Of a stretch of DNA of 36,504 nucleotides, positions 1 to 22,500 are shown piece by piece (position 1 is the first letter of the stretch; every line of letters starts with the position of its first letter). The notes beneath the pieces are model-generated. The model had not been told where the DNA came from and ran no database searches. It was given only the letters and a program-made list of their open reading frames with translations. This DNA is from Aplysia californica. Taxonomy: Eukaryota; Mollusca; Gastropoda; Aplysiida; Aplysiidae. The DNA lies in NCBI RefSeq assembly GCF_000002075.1, contig NW_004797810.1, forward strand, positions 397,399 through 433,902, written 5' to 3'. Made by a program: the position numbers and the translations under genes.

Positions 1-103
1 CCCCATGGGGCAGTTTCTTCCTCGAATTACTGTATTATGCCTATCTGATATACATTGTACTAGAGTGAATATTGTTGTGACCGCCTTCTTTTGTTCTTCC
101 CAG

Positions 104-157
104 GTCTGCCGGATATTTCCGGATATGCAACTCCTAACTCTTCTTGGCACAGGAACG
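104..157 (+). CDS. Penultimate coding exon of the unrecognised gene
   Basis: The acceptor is ttcttcccag before 104 and the donor is a strong GTAAGT after 157. The 54-bp exon is open in the frame that matches the next exon (LPDISGYATPNSSWHRN). It starts two bases before a codon boundary and ends one base into the next codon. Confidence 0.65.
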
Positions 158-1482
158 GTAAGTTCTTAGAACACCCTCCCCCCCTTCTCTCTCTCTCTCT
201 CTCTTTCTCTTCTCCCACTCGCACACACACATACACACACACACACAAATATGCCTTTGTTATCTAAGTAAGCATAATTCACCTTATTTGTGTTTATCCT
301 TTTTTTCATCCAATCTGTCTTTCTACCAGCCTGATATTTAATATTGCTGGTGCCTTTCTTAGTTAAAGTATCTTTTTTCTTTTTTTCCCTGTTGTTTATT
401 ACATACTGCAATAGCAGCCCTTGTTATTTGGGCTACTGCTATTTCATTACACCCTACCCACTGCTCTAAATATTTGCTGTTGGCCTACATGTAGTTGTTG
501 TCTTTTTGAACATTCATAATGTAGGCCCGTGTAGTCAACTGTTGATTCTATTCGAATTATGATAATGATTTTTTTTAAAAGACTAAAATAATAATAATAA
601 TATAATAATAATAATAATATAATAATAATAATAATAACAGTAACAATAATAACAATAATGAATGATAATCACTTTTATGCACCCACACCCTGTGGTGGCT
701 CTTTGTGCTTCACTATATAGAATAAAATATCTACAGCTAACTCAGTGTGTAGCACTTTTAATGTATGTACCAACAATCCTTGCAAATGCTGATGCCACAT
801 GTCATTATTACCCAAATTATCAACAGCTTTTGTTTATAAAGGCACCAGTTGTTCATGTTAAGTTGCTCTTTCAGCCCTTCATTATCCAATAAATAAAAGA
901 TCATGTTCTCTGTTATCTCCCCCCCCCCCCCCCAAAAAAAAAACCCCGCCCCTCCTCAAAACCGAAACAGTTGTCGCTCTTTCATCTGATGGCTCACCTT
1001 ATGACAGTCCACCCAACGGTCGGCCATCCTCCAATGGCAGCGAGTACGACTCACCACGCCCCTCCCACAGTATGGGCCGCCCAGCTCCTCGTCCACCCAT
1101 CACAGCGCCAAAGCCGCCTTCCAGAAGCATCTCTGCAGGGAAGAAAGGTCTGGCATACGACGATGTTGATGTTACCACCGATAGAAAATTCAACGAAGCA
1201 CCACAAGATGAGGAAAATGACGACACCGCCTCAACTGCCAGCCTTCCTATTGCCCCACCCCCACCAATCGGCTCTGAAACTCCGCCCACAGATTCTCAAA
1301 ATATGGGAATTCCCACAGAACTGGGGTCTCACTATAGGCCTATCTCTGTGAGGGAAGGTTTTAGTCTTGACAGCGAAAACTTTGAAGAGGACGTCAGCGA
1401 AGATGCAGAGACGGCCCCTGAAACAAGCAAACCAGCAATTAAAGGACTTTACTTGCAGAACCACGCTTTCTCGAACGCGTGA
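104..1482 (+). CDS. C-terminal two exons of an unrecognised proline-rich protein (5' partial)
   Basis: Two exons join in phase: 104-157 ends one base into a codon and 971-1482 completes it as GTT (Val). The stop is TGA at 1480-1482. The encoded tail of about 188 residues has no recognisable folded domain. It is rich in Pro, Ser, Asp and Glu and looks disordered. Visible motifs are YATP in the first exon, YDSP twice near the start of the second, a proline stretch with RPAPRPP and APKPP that looks SH3-binding, then an acidic C-terminal half with YDDVDV and NFEEDVSED. YxxP motifs are the known binding preference of Crk-type SH2 domains, so a cytoplasmic docking tail of a receptor or adaptor is plausible, but this is inference. 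Upstream exons lie outside the window, so the family cannot be named. The gene converges on RUVBL1. Confidence 0.72.
185..247. repeat. (CT)n then (CA)n microsatellites
   Basis: CT dinucleotides run from about 185 to 205, followed after a short spacer by interrupted CA repeats to 247. They lie within 30 bp of the splice donor at 158. Confidence 0.9.
585..659. repeat. (AAT)n microsatellite
   Basis: An interrupted AAT trinucleotide run of about 75 bp in an intron. Confidence 0.9.
919..943. repeat. C15/A10 homopolymer pair
   Basis: Fifteen C bases are followed by ten A bases, 28 bp before the acceptor at 971. The C run is the main pyrimidine tract for that acceptor. Confidence 0.9.
971..1482 (+). 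CDS. Terminal coding exon of the unrecognised gene
   Basis: The acceptor AG is at 969-970, preceded by a C-rich tract that includes a 15-base C homopolymer. The frame is open from 973 to the TGA at 1480-1482. An overlapping frame (971-1351, +) is also open, but it is off-phase with the upstream exon and lacks the YDSP and proline-motif pattern, so I treat it as a shadow. Confidence 0.75.
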
Positions 1483-2160
1483 GCGAACATTCTACTCACC
1501 ACTGTCATTTGCAATCCGTGTAACTTAAGAATAGCAAGTAAATCCAATTTTCTCTCTGTTAACCTCATTTTAAAAGAAGGATCACGACATATCTCACTTA
1601 CAATCTTAAAGTTTTTTAATGAACAGGAATCGATCCTGAAAGGTGCACTAACGACTATTGTATCATCAATTAATTATTGTTTCAATTTTGAGTGGAATTC
1701 TATGTCCTCTCGCAGGTGCACTAAAACAGAGTATGCACAGGAACACACAAGGGATAAAATAGTCTATTTAGTTTAGGTAAAAAAATGTTACGACACTTGC
1801 AACACAAATATGTCATATAAATACCGACCTCACAAAAATGTGCACAGGAAGTCTATTTTATTTTAGATCTTTTTATAACACCACTGGTAAAATTAGGGTA
1901 CTGTTAGTTACACGGACTGCATATTATTGACATGTATAATATAAATGACACTGACGATCAGAGGAGGCTCTATGTCTTGACTCGTGAGCCTGTCGTGATA
2001 ATAATTAATAATATGTATATTATTATGTTTTAAGTGTTCTTGTCACTCGTTTCATTGTCGCTGTCCTCAGCTATTTTGGCCTGATGACTGGGGAAGAGCG
2101 ATCGTATTTATTTGTTAAAACAACACATTAAAAATTAGTCCGGAAAACGGTCGCTCTTTG
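1483..2160 (+). other. Probable 3' UTR of the first gene
   Basis: The sequence follows the TGA without coding features. An ATTAAA hexamer at 2127-2132 is followed about 65 bp later by a GT-rich stretch, so cleavage could occur near 2150-2230. A 12-bp inverted repeat (2093-2104 with 2148-2159) brackets the hexamer. The true poly(A) site is not determined. Confidence 0.35.
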
Positions 2161-3650
2161 CCGGCGCAGCCACTTTTGCGGTTGCAGTTTAATACAAATA
2201 TCGTTGTTATAATTGTTGGTTGTATCTTATTATTCGCATTGTTATTGTTATCAGGGCCAAAATGAGTGTTCCTTGTCAGCCGTACGATTTTTTGGTGGGA
2301 ACAATATTGTCTTTAAATGACGTTCTCAGGTCTATTAAACGGCCGAACTACATAAAATGTGGGAATGAAAACTACGCACTATCTCACTGCCCCAAAGAGA
2401 AAACTTATTACATGTAGCATAATCGTGCTTATGTACTTCTACATGTATGAACTGACCGTTTTGGTTTTGGGCTCTTTTGTTGGGGATAGGGGTGGGGGGG
2501 GGGGGGGGGGGGAAATGAAGAAATAGAAACTAGCGTCAGTAATATGTATATGTAATATCCTGACTTTGACGTAACTTTAACACTTCCTGTCTCAATTTAT
2601 TTAGTGTACGTTAATGGTAAAAGAAATTTAACATAATCGAAACTTCATTAACTCATAACAGTATTACTAATACTATTAGTATTAGTAATTAAAATTTTCT
2701 CAAAACACATTGCCATCAACGCCAAAAAAAAACCCAACCGAAATGCATCCTTCATCCATCCATAATACAGGCGACATTGTGGCTACTCTTCATACCCACA
2801 GCACAGAAAAAGCAACACTGTGTAGGCCTACTTGTGAGGAGACACAAAAAAAAAAAAAATAGGGCCTAGTAATATTATGATGGATATCAGATTCCGATTA
2901 GCCCTTTTGTTTTTCTTTCAGAGATACAACTTCAGATTGACATCCTCTATTCTTTTTAATTTTGTCCAGCTCAGTGGCACAGAGTAGAGAAATAAGAGAA
3001 ACCATGTTGGCACCAAAGTGGAAGCATTATGCATCTATATTGCTCTGGGATCAACTCATACTGTGTATCTCACACACGAAGCGTTAAGAAAAAGCATTGG
3101 TGACACTTAAATGAGAAAGATTAACATGATCAGTTCCTAATAATATAAACATAAACATTTATTTGTTTTAAAACCAAAATGTGGCAGACAGCACGGAGCA
3201 ACTTTAACACAACGATCCTATTAGGCAACAGTGAATAATATGGTGTGTGTGTACATTTGTATATATATATTAAATCTTACTGGCCTATGTACTGACACTA
3301 AGACCAGTAGTATGTACAGAAAATCGTGACAGACTTCCATACCAATCATGTAAAAATTTACATTGTACATATATTGTATTTTTATCTTCATTTTTCATAA
3401 ATATATTCAGGCTAGAATGAATTTTATTGAGAATTTGTACAGTTGTTTTCCTCTACAACAATTCTGCCTGCGAGAAATTCTTTTGTTTTTCATGGACTGA
3501 AAATGATTGAAGCCTATGTTTTATGTAAAATATTGTTGATTTTTCATGGTGATACTGCTTTAATGTTTTAATACGGTACGTTTCTGTTTCTCTTGCACAC
3601 ATAATATCTACACAATCATGAGTTTCATTATACATTTGTACATTTATTGT
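2161..3650. other. AT-rich spacer without recognised gene
   Basis: No convincing coding region on either strand. It contains a 19-base G homopolymer (2494-2512) and scattered AT-rich low complexity. Part of it may still be 3' UTR of the first gene. Confidence 0.5.
2494..2512. repeat. Poly-G run
   Basis: Nineteen consecutive G bases. Length is likely uncertain in the assembly. Confidence 0.9.
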
Positions 3651-3651
3651 T

Positions 3652-3875
3652 TGATGGTGTTTCCACCAATCTGTCTCCTGTACGCTCCGTCAACGCAATT
3701 TAGACCAATTAAAAAGTGGGCTGCTTAAATCCTGTCTATCAGGGCCAACCTGAGCTGAGACAGAGAAACTCGATTTAAAATACCCCTCCCACACAGGAAC
3801 TGAATTCGCGTCTTTCTTGTGTGCAATGACGAAGCACCTAACACTAACAGCTACACCAAAGACGCCAGTGTCCGC
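3652..3875 (-). mobile_element. tRNA-derived SINE, diverged copy
   Basis: Read on the minus strand, the 5' part (3875 downward) contains an A-box-like GGTGTAGCTGTTAG and a B-box-like AATTCAGTTCC. These are followed by a body sharing TTTAAATCGAGTTTCTCTGTC-type sequence with the better copy at 6798-7041. Both copies finish near an ACACC motif. I could not find clear target duplications, so the ends are approximate. Confidence 0.55.
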
Positions 3876-4379
3876 TCAGCGAGAGATGAGGGATTAGCAT
3901 AATGAAAAGGTTATGGTGCTGACCCTGCCTAAAGCTCAAAATTCCTTGCTGTGAGATCCACAAATCTCACGTCTTTTTTCGGGCAGTTTTCAAAGCTTTC
4001 TGATACTGGCAAAGCTCAGATCTAAGCCTTTAAGTTTAAGTGGACAGAGGACAAAATAGATACTGGTGTGCCTCTTCTTATTCAAAATCAACCAAACTAC
4101 AGTCGATCACATACAACACCAAACACACCAGGGATTGACAAATGTGTTTGACACATCCATTACTTGGGTAAACCGATATAACAAAATCAAATGTTAAAGA
4201 GATATAGTCGGGGAATGACAAGTTGTACGAGCTATCTGCGATTTTGAGTATTCCATGTTCACGTTATCTGTACCCAACTGTACGTTGAAAGGGCTACTAG
4301 ATGTAATGAATGAATAACAAAAAGTAATTTGCAAGTACAATTACAAAATCTAGTCCAGCTGAAAAAAAAATACTTGAAG

Positions 4380-4590
4380 TGCTAGTCAGGTTCAGCCTGA
4401 CTGGGTTAGTGTATGGTAAGGTGTTGGTGTTTCAACATGAATAAACCAAAGGACGGACTAAACCAAGAAGCTGGCAGATTTAATAACTCAAGCTAAAAAC
4501 CCCCCAAAAAAGCAGTTCTTCCATGGGAACTTGAACCATAGTTGCTAGCACAGCAGTCCAGCACGGTACTGGTACAAACTTAGCTCATGG
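4380..4590 (-). mobile_element. Possible second tRNA-like SINE
   Basis: The minus strand holds GGTTCAAGTTCC, a good tRNA B-box match, about 45 bp after TTTGTACCAGTACCG, a weak A-box-like stretch. No second copy or target duplication was seen, so the element and its ends are tentative. Confidence 0.3.
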
Positions 4591-4599
4591 TGTGCCCTG

Positions 4600-5290
4600 A
4601 ACATCACACCTACAGTTTGAAGCTTTTTCTTCCTCTCATTCATATATCTAAACAGACATCCCAGTTTCGAGTGCAAAGGCTGCTGTCTGCTGCAGGTCCT
4701 CAGGACTTGGATCTCTGTCTAGGGTTGGGTCAATATTTCCTTCATTTTGAAACAATTTATGAATACAGTTAAGGCAGCTAAATATCGTCACTGTCGCAAG
4801 CAATCCACTCAAGTCCAAACTTTGAGAACTTTCAATTTTTACACCTTCCCAAAGCTCTATCAAAGATGCACCTTTCAAAATTACCAAAATGCAGTTTAAT
4901 GCTATGGTCTAGGCTAACAATTTTCTTGCTTTTCGTGATTCCTGATAGGAACAACACAACAAAAACTAGTTTTTTGTCTTAGGTGTAAGAAAAAAGGTAC
5001 CCTAACTGACTTGCTTGCAACATTGACGATATGTTCTTCGTTGTTGTAGCTTGGTCCATTGCCAAACTTGAAAGATCGTTTTATTTCAGAGACATACTGG
5101 ATTCCAGGTTCAGAAATAGGGTCCAATATGCAGCAACAACGTGATGTTGACACACATTTCTTTTGTGTTAAATCTGTAAATTCAAGACTCACTTAGAACC
5201 TGTCGCAAGTATTGGGTATGGGAGCTTCAATTTTAACAGAATAAATAAATACCTGTACTACTTAAGCAGTTCATCTTAAAAAATCATACA
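4600..5290. other. Spacer without recognised features
   Basis: Short open frames occur on both strands, but none has domain-like sequence or flanking splice sites. I see nothing supportable here. Confidence 0.4.
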
Positions 5291-5296
5291 TATGTG

Positions 5297-5731
5297 AGGC
5301 ATCGTGGTGAAATCATGCGCTCGTCAAAATAATGAAACCGAAGTAAAAGGCATTTTCCTCTAGTTTGACAATTTTTATCGAATTTTTGTTTTTTTGGCTC
5401 AACACCTTTTTAGTCCTTACAAAAACACGTCCCCATGCGAATTTTACTGAAAAAAGTTGATTAAAGGCACAAAATATGTAACTTTTCAGTTTTCAAAGAA
5501 TCTCAAATTATGGATGTTACCAAACTTTGGCAGCCATTTTCTCACTAATTTTTACATCTAAAACCATGCTACCCCCACCTCCTTCAATTGCAAATATTTC
5601 GACTTCTATTCAAGATTATGGATGTTTTTTCCATAGAAGGCAAGGCAAATGAACACGATTTCAGATGATACCAATAACTTCACATGCCCCAAATTGGCGA
5701 TCGCCTGATTCCACCACGTCGTGATATCATT
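5297..5731 (+). mobile_element. Inverted-repeat element, family A, copy 1
   Basis: The left end reads cgtggtgaaatcatgcgctc and the right end is its approximate inverse (gatcgcctgattccaccacg). The interior is collinear with copies at 30032-30473 (inverted) and 34536-34953: shared landmarks are ggcattttttctg, atgcgaatcttactgaaaaa, ggcaaattttctc-like and ttctattcaagat. A non-autonomous DNA transposon (MITE) is the simplest reading. The superfamily is not assigned because no target duplication is clear. Confidence 0.7.
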
Positions 5732-6222
5732 ACATAATTTACCTGTTTGTTACAGAGGTGCTTACATATCAAATTTACCACTGTATATTTACTACTTGTA
5801 CTGCACATTGTCCAAAACTTGTTACTAGATATTTCTAGAAAGAAATAAAATTATTCTTTGGAACTGTCCTTTGGACTTTTGATTCAGAATTGACGCGTTC
5901 ATTAGTCCGTTTTCTCTTTTTTTTTATACCACCCAATCTCTAATTTTAATCTGCTTGAAACAATATCTGATGATAAGAAATAAAATAATTTCATGAACTA
6001 AAATGGACAAGGTGTCAGTACCAATGGCATACAGACACCTGAACAGTGAATGCTTTCCTTGACTGTTTCCTTTCTATCGGAGCTTCGCAAATGTTTTGGG
6101 AGAAATGGCTGGCCACATACATGTGAAGCTTTTGACTGCTTTTCTAGATGTATATGTTCAACAAGAGACAAAGATACAAATGACCTTCACACAAACACTG
6201 TAAAGAATGAATAAAAAGCACA

Positions 6223-6594
6223 TTTATTTCAACCACACAATGGAATATGAATTGATCAGAAGGAAATGTGTAAGGTGGATAACAGTTTTTTCAACACATT
6301 TTCATGTACACAATGTTGTAACACTTCAGAGATAAAATTTTTACAAAGTAAAAGCCAGTTAGAGTACAACATCTCTAGAGACTCAGTCTTCCATACAGCA
6401 GCAGAAATATGTACATACCAATTAGTCACAACTGCTCAAGGCTATAAGTGCTGAGAGAACAGCAAAAATTCAAAATAAATTTTTGACATTCGAAAAAAAT
6501 CAGCACTCAAACAGCTTTCTCTCCCCTCACACCATCTTTGAATCCCAGTTATCACCATGGCAGTATTTTCTTCTTTATTGCAAACAAGAACCGA
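6223..6594 (-). other. RUVBL1: RUVBL1 3' UTR with AATAAA signal
   Basis: On the minus strand an AATAAA hexamer occupies 6228-6223, about 370 bp past the stop codon. It is a reasonable poly(A) signal, but cleavage position and other signals are not established. Confidence 0.45.
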
Positions 6595-18667
<12,073 letters not shown>

Positions 18668-19181
18668 GTAATTGGTCACGAAAGTATGCACCGACAACAA
18701 ATCTTTGCTCTTAATATTTTATCAAAATCTGAACCTCTTACCGTTTACGCCCGTCTGATAACTTCTAGACACGGAATATCATACTTTTTAGTGTATAGGG
18801 CCTACCTATGCGTTCACTGTCAAATTCATAACAAACATGTTCATTTTTAGTCCGTGCGATTCTTTTTCTGTTCTTTTTCCGTAAGCCAAGTTCTTTGATA
18901 CAGCGAGGCTTTGTTTTGTACAGCTCATTTAACTGTTTGTACGTAGATTATATATTTTGCAAAAATTGAATACTATTTTTAAAAGGAAAAAAGATTTTAT
19001 TTTATTTCTGCATAGGCTTGTTGAGTATCAATGAGTAGGCTAGTGTTTGCACTGTTAATGGTTAGCGTATCGCCCCAAACTGCTGGATTATAACAAGCCT
19101 AGTTTTTACATGCATGCTTACCGTGTTGTGTCTTAACAATGGACTTATTTTGTTTTGTTTTTTTCTTTGACAGGAAATACA

Positions 19182-19547
19182 ATGAGTGATCCAGACGCGG
19201 AGGGGGAGAGGGGGGTAAGGGAGAAACAAGAAGATGAGAACAACACTGATGAACCAGTGGCTCTGGTCAATAATGGGGAGGGGCAGGCAACAGATGGAAA
19301 CGTTCTAGAAATGGAAACTGGTCCAACAGAGACTGTGGAGGCAGATAGAGATGAAGATCAACCTGCTGTTCCTGGGGTTGGTGCAGATGTGGAAGATAAC
19401 ACTGTAGATGGTGGCCTAGGGCTGAGCCTGCAGCCTGATATAGAGGAATATTCTCCTGCAATTTCTGCATTACCACCAAGGGTTGTCAAACAAGAAGAAA
19501 ATCAGGTTGAGGTTTCTGCCAGTCCAGCCTTTCAATGTCTTGATGAG
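19182..19547 (+). CDS. CCDC146: CCDC146 first coding exon (residues 1-122)
   Basis: The acceptor is tttgacag before 19174, then eight bases of leader and ATG. The acidic N-terminal region ends SPAFQCLDE at donor GTAAGT. An in-frame upstream start would fall inside the intron, so I chose 19182. Confidence 0.88.
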
Positions 19548-22500
19548 GTAAGTTAAATCATTTGCATTTTGACTTTGTAGGGAACATATCCAAGTGATGT
19601 GTATAAAAAGAATTGCAGAATAAATTAAATGGGGGTATTCTTTTTCGGTTAGTATAGGTCTCAAAGGCTCATTAGGTGTTGCTATTTTTTCCAGCCTATT
19701 ATTCCATTGAATATCACGAACATGTGTTACTTGATCTACATTTTTCTTTTCTCAATGGTAACTTATTTGAGGCAGGCTTATTTTTACTTACTTCTGACAA
19801 AGAAAGTCTCTGAAAGCGGTGACGTAGATATTTATAGACGTCTTCAATGAATAGTAATTCACTACATTCACTAGATGATTGGTAGAGGAAACATTTTGAT
19901 GATTTGAGAAAGATAGATGTATTTTCAGTTGCTTGCTTAGCCTTGTATGCTTTGTTCCCTCAACTGTCTTTAAACTTAATGAACTGTGTGTGCTTAATAT
20001 CATTTGAAAAAGAACATGAAACAGGAACAGTGAAACTAAGAATTCAACTTTGAATTCAGGTATATGTCTGTCAAGTATAAGTGCACAATTTGTGTGTTGT
20101 GAACATTTGTAAAGAAAGAAGCGTGATGTATTTTTTGGTTTGTTTTAGTGTTGTTGTACACTACAGTATTGCTTTTCTGATCCAGCTGTTTCAAGAGGGA
20201 AAACTCACAGGCACCAAAGTTGCATTCTTGAAAGCAAAATACACAGAACTTCATGAAACATTGAAAAGGTAAGTAGACAGTCAACAATGACAATTTAATA
20301 CTTTTAACTTAAAGAGAACAAATCTGTGCATCTGCTTTTCAGTTTTTCATGGTTTTCTCCTGTCACGCATGTGATTAAATAGTTGCCTCTAAAACAAGTC
20401 TTTATATATATAGATTTGCATTCATGACAAATGGAATAAACATGGAGGAGCAGATCTAAATCATCCCCTTTTACAATAAAATGTAAGTCATGTCTGAGTC
20501 CTGAATGATATAGCGGAACCTAACAGATACCAGGTCATGAAATGCATTTGAAAATATTCTTTCTTTCTCTGACCTCTTCTCAGCACTCGTGATAGTGAAG
20601 CCAAACTATTACGAGAGGCAAAAGACAGCACAGGTGAGCTGGAGCGACAGACAGTGGAACTGGAGAAAGCAGACAACTTCCCAGAGAGTTCTAACTCTGA
20701 AGTGTCTAAAATGAGAGAGCAGCTTCTCAAGTATCACAATGAACTAGCACAGGCAGAGGAAAGACAGTATCAACTCGAGTATAAGATAGAGACGTGAGTG
20801 TGAATTAATAAGATTTCTGTGAAAATCTGTGTCAATTGTAGAGTATAATATAGAGAGATTTACTAGCCTGAAATAAACATGTTTCTTTTTAATCTGTTCA
20901 GTTGTTTGAACTTTCGATTAAGATGAAGTAAAGTTTGATGGCTTTATAATTTCTTCTCAGGGATCTTACCATGATTAAAATTGATACCAGTATCTCTATT
21001 ATGTGAACTTCTTTGTATTATTAACTTTTTTGTTTATTCAGTATTGTATACATAAAAGGTTTTCTGTTTTATAATAAAATTTCTAATTTTGTAAGGGACC
21101 AAGATTTGCGAATGGTTTACCCTTTGACCAAAGATAAACTTTGATGTCCTTGTTTTATTGACATAGTTCCAGTGTACTTTCTGTACAGATACAAGTGATA
21201 TTTGAGTGTAGACCATTTATTCATTTCCATTCAGGCTTGAAGAAGAGAGGAAGATTGTTGAAAGGGAGTTTAATCGGCTGCCCAAACAAGGGGTAAGTGT
21301 GATGGAGTTCTTATTGTCATTCCCCATTTACTGAAAGCTGACAAAGTTACTATCACTCAGCCTTGCTTATAAGAATCCATGAGATTTTGTCCATTAAGCT
21401 TGCAATTAACTCTTCCTACTATTTTCACTAATATTATTATTTCTTTCACTGTACTTAAGAAAAGCTGCTATTATGAATTGAACATGTGGTAATCAAAGAC
21501 TGGGAAAGCTTTTTAAACCAGCTTTATTATAGAAGATACTTATTATGTTTTATTGTATCTATGGTTTCTTTTAAAACTGTTATTTCTAAAGGTTTAACAT
21601 TTGTGTTGATCCTAGAAATGCATATGACATCCAGCTCTAAGATTTTCTCTGATTAGATAACATTTAATAAATTGGAGGAGACTCGGCTTGACTTTATCAA
21701 ATACATGTCTTGTGATGATGATCTGCAGGAAGTTGAGAAAAAAATTAAAGAGCTTCAGAATGGCACCGAGGAGATGAAAAAAGAGATCCTTCAACGGCAG
21801 GCAGAGAAGAAGACTCTGGGTGAAGATCTGGAGTCCACACAACGACAGATTACCACTGATAAGAAGGAGTATGAGAAACTTATAGATGAACTGGAAAAAT
21901 TTAAGGTGAGTCATTAGTCTTGTTCTTGCTATCAAATTACAATGGATTGCTTTTACAGAGTAGCTTCTATGTGTTTTTTCCCTATGAGGATTTATTTCAG
22001 TGGCTCTTAACAAGAAAAATATTGTTAAATGTCTGCACACCTGTTAATCAACATGAAAAAATATGAAATTTCTATTTGTTGTTGCTACTTGTTGCTGTTG
22101 TTGAGTTCACAGTGAGCTAATACAAACACAGCCATGTTTCACAATAGTTGAGTTATAACTTTCTGTGTGTTCTCTGTTTCCTCTGAAAACGGGGGNNNNN
22201 NNNNNNNNNNNNNNNNNNNNNNNNNNNNNNNNNNNNNNNNNNNNNNNNNNNNNNNNNNNNNNNNNNNNNNNNNNNNNNNNNNNNNNNNNNNNNNNGGGGA
22301 GGGGGGTGACACGGGGATGAGGAGAGAGAGAGTGTGAGGGATGTTACATTACTGTAAGATTGGGTCAACCCAACAATTAATGCTTTGAACACATGAAGTC
22401 AAGACTTAAAGTGTTGTTTTGTTTTTTATATGCTTCGAGCGTACATGCACTTCACAATTTTTCGTGAAATGGTTAAAATGCTTTTTGCAAAGTGTCTTTT

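Larger units (their letters stand above)
158..970 (+). other. Intron with simple repeats
   Basis: The last intron of the first gene holds a (CT)n/(CA)n block right after the donor, an (AAT)n block near 585-659, and a poly-C/poly-A run near the acceptor. I see no gene in it. Confidence 0.6.
19548..21728 (+). other. CCDC146 introns without recognised elements
   Basis: Apart from the exons listed, the sequence between 19548 and 21728 shows AT-rich intron sequence and no repeat with visible ends. Confidence 0.5.

Noticed and set aside
971-1351. Alternative plus-strand frame over the terminal exon of the first gene
   Set aside because: It does not keep phase with the upstream exon and has no supporting features.
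6266-6454. Small plus-strand frame near the RUVBL1 3' UTR
   Set aside because: It is antisense to the 3' UTR, with no start context, splice partner or recognisable sequence.
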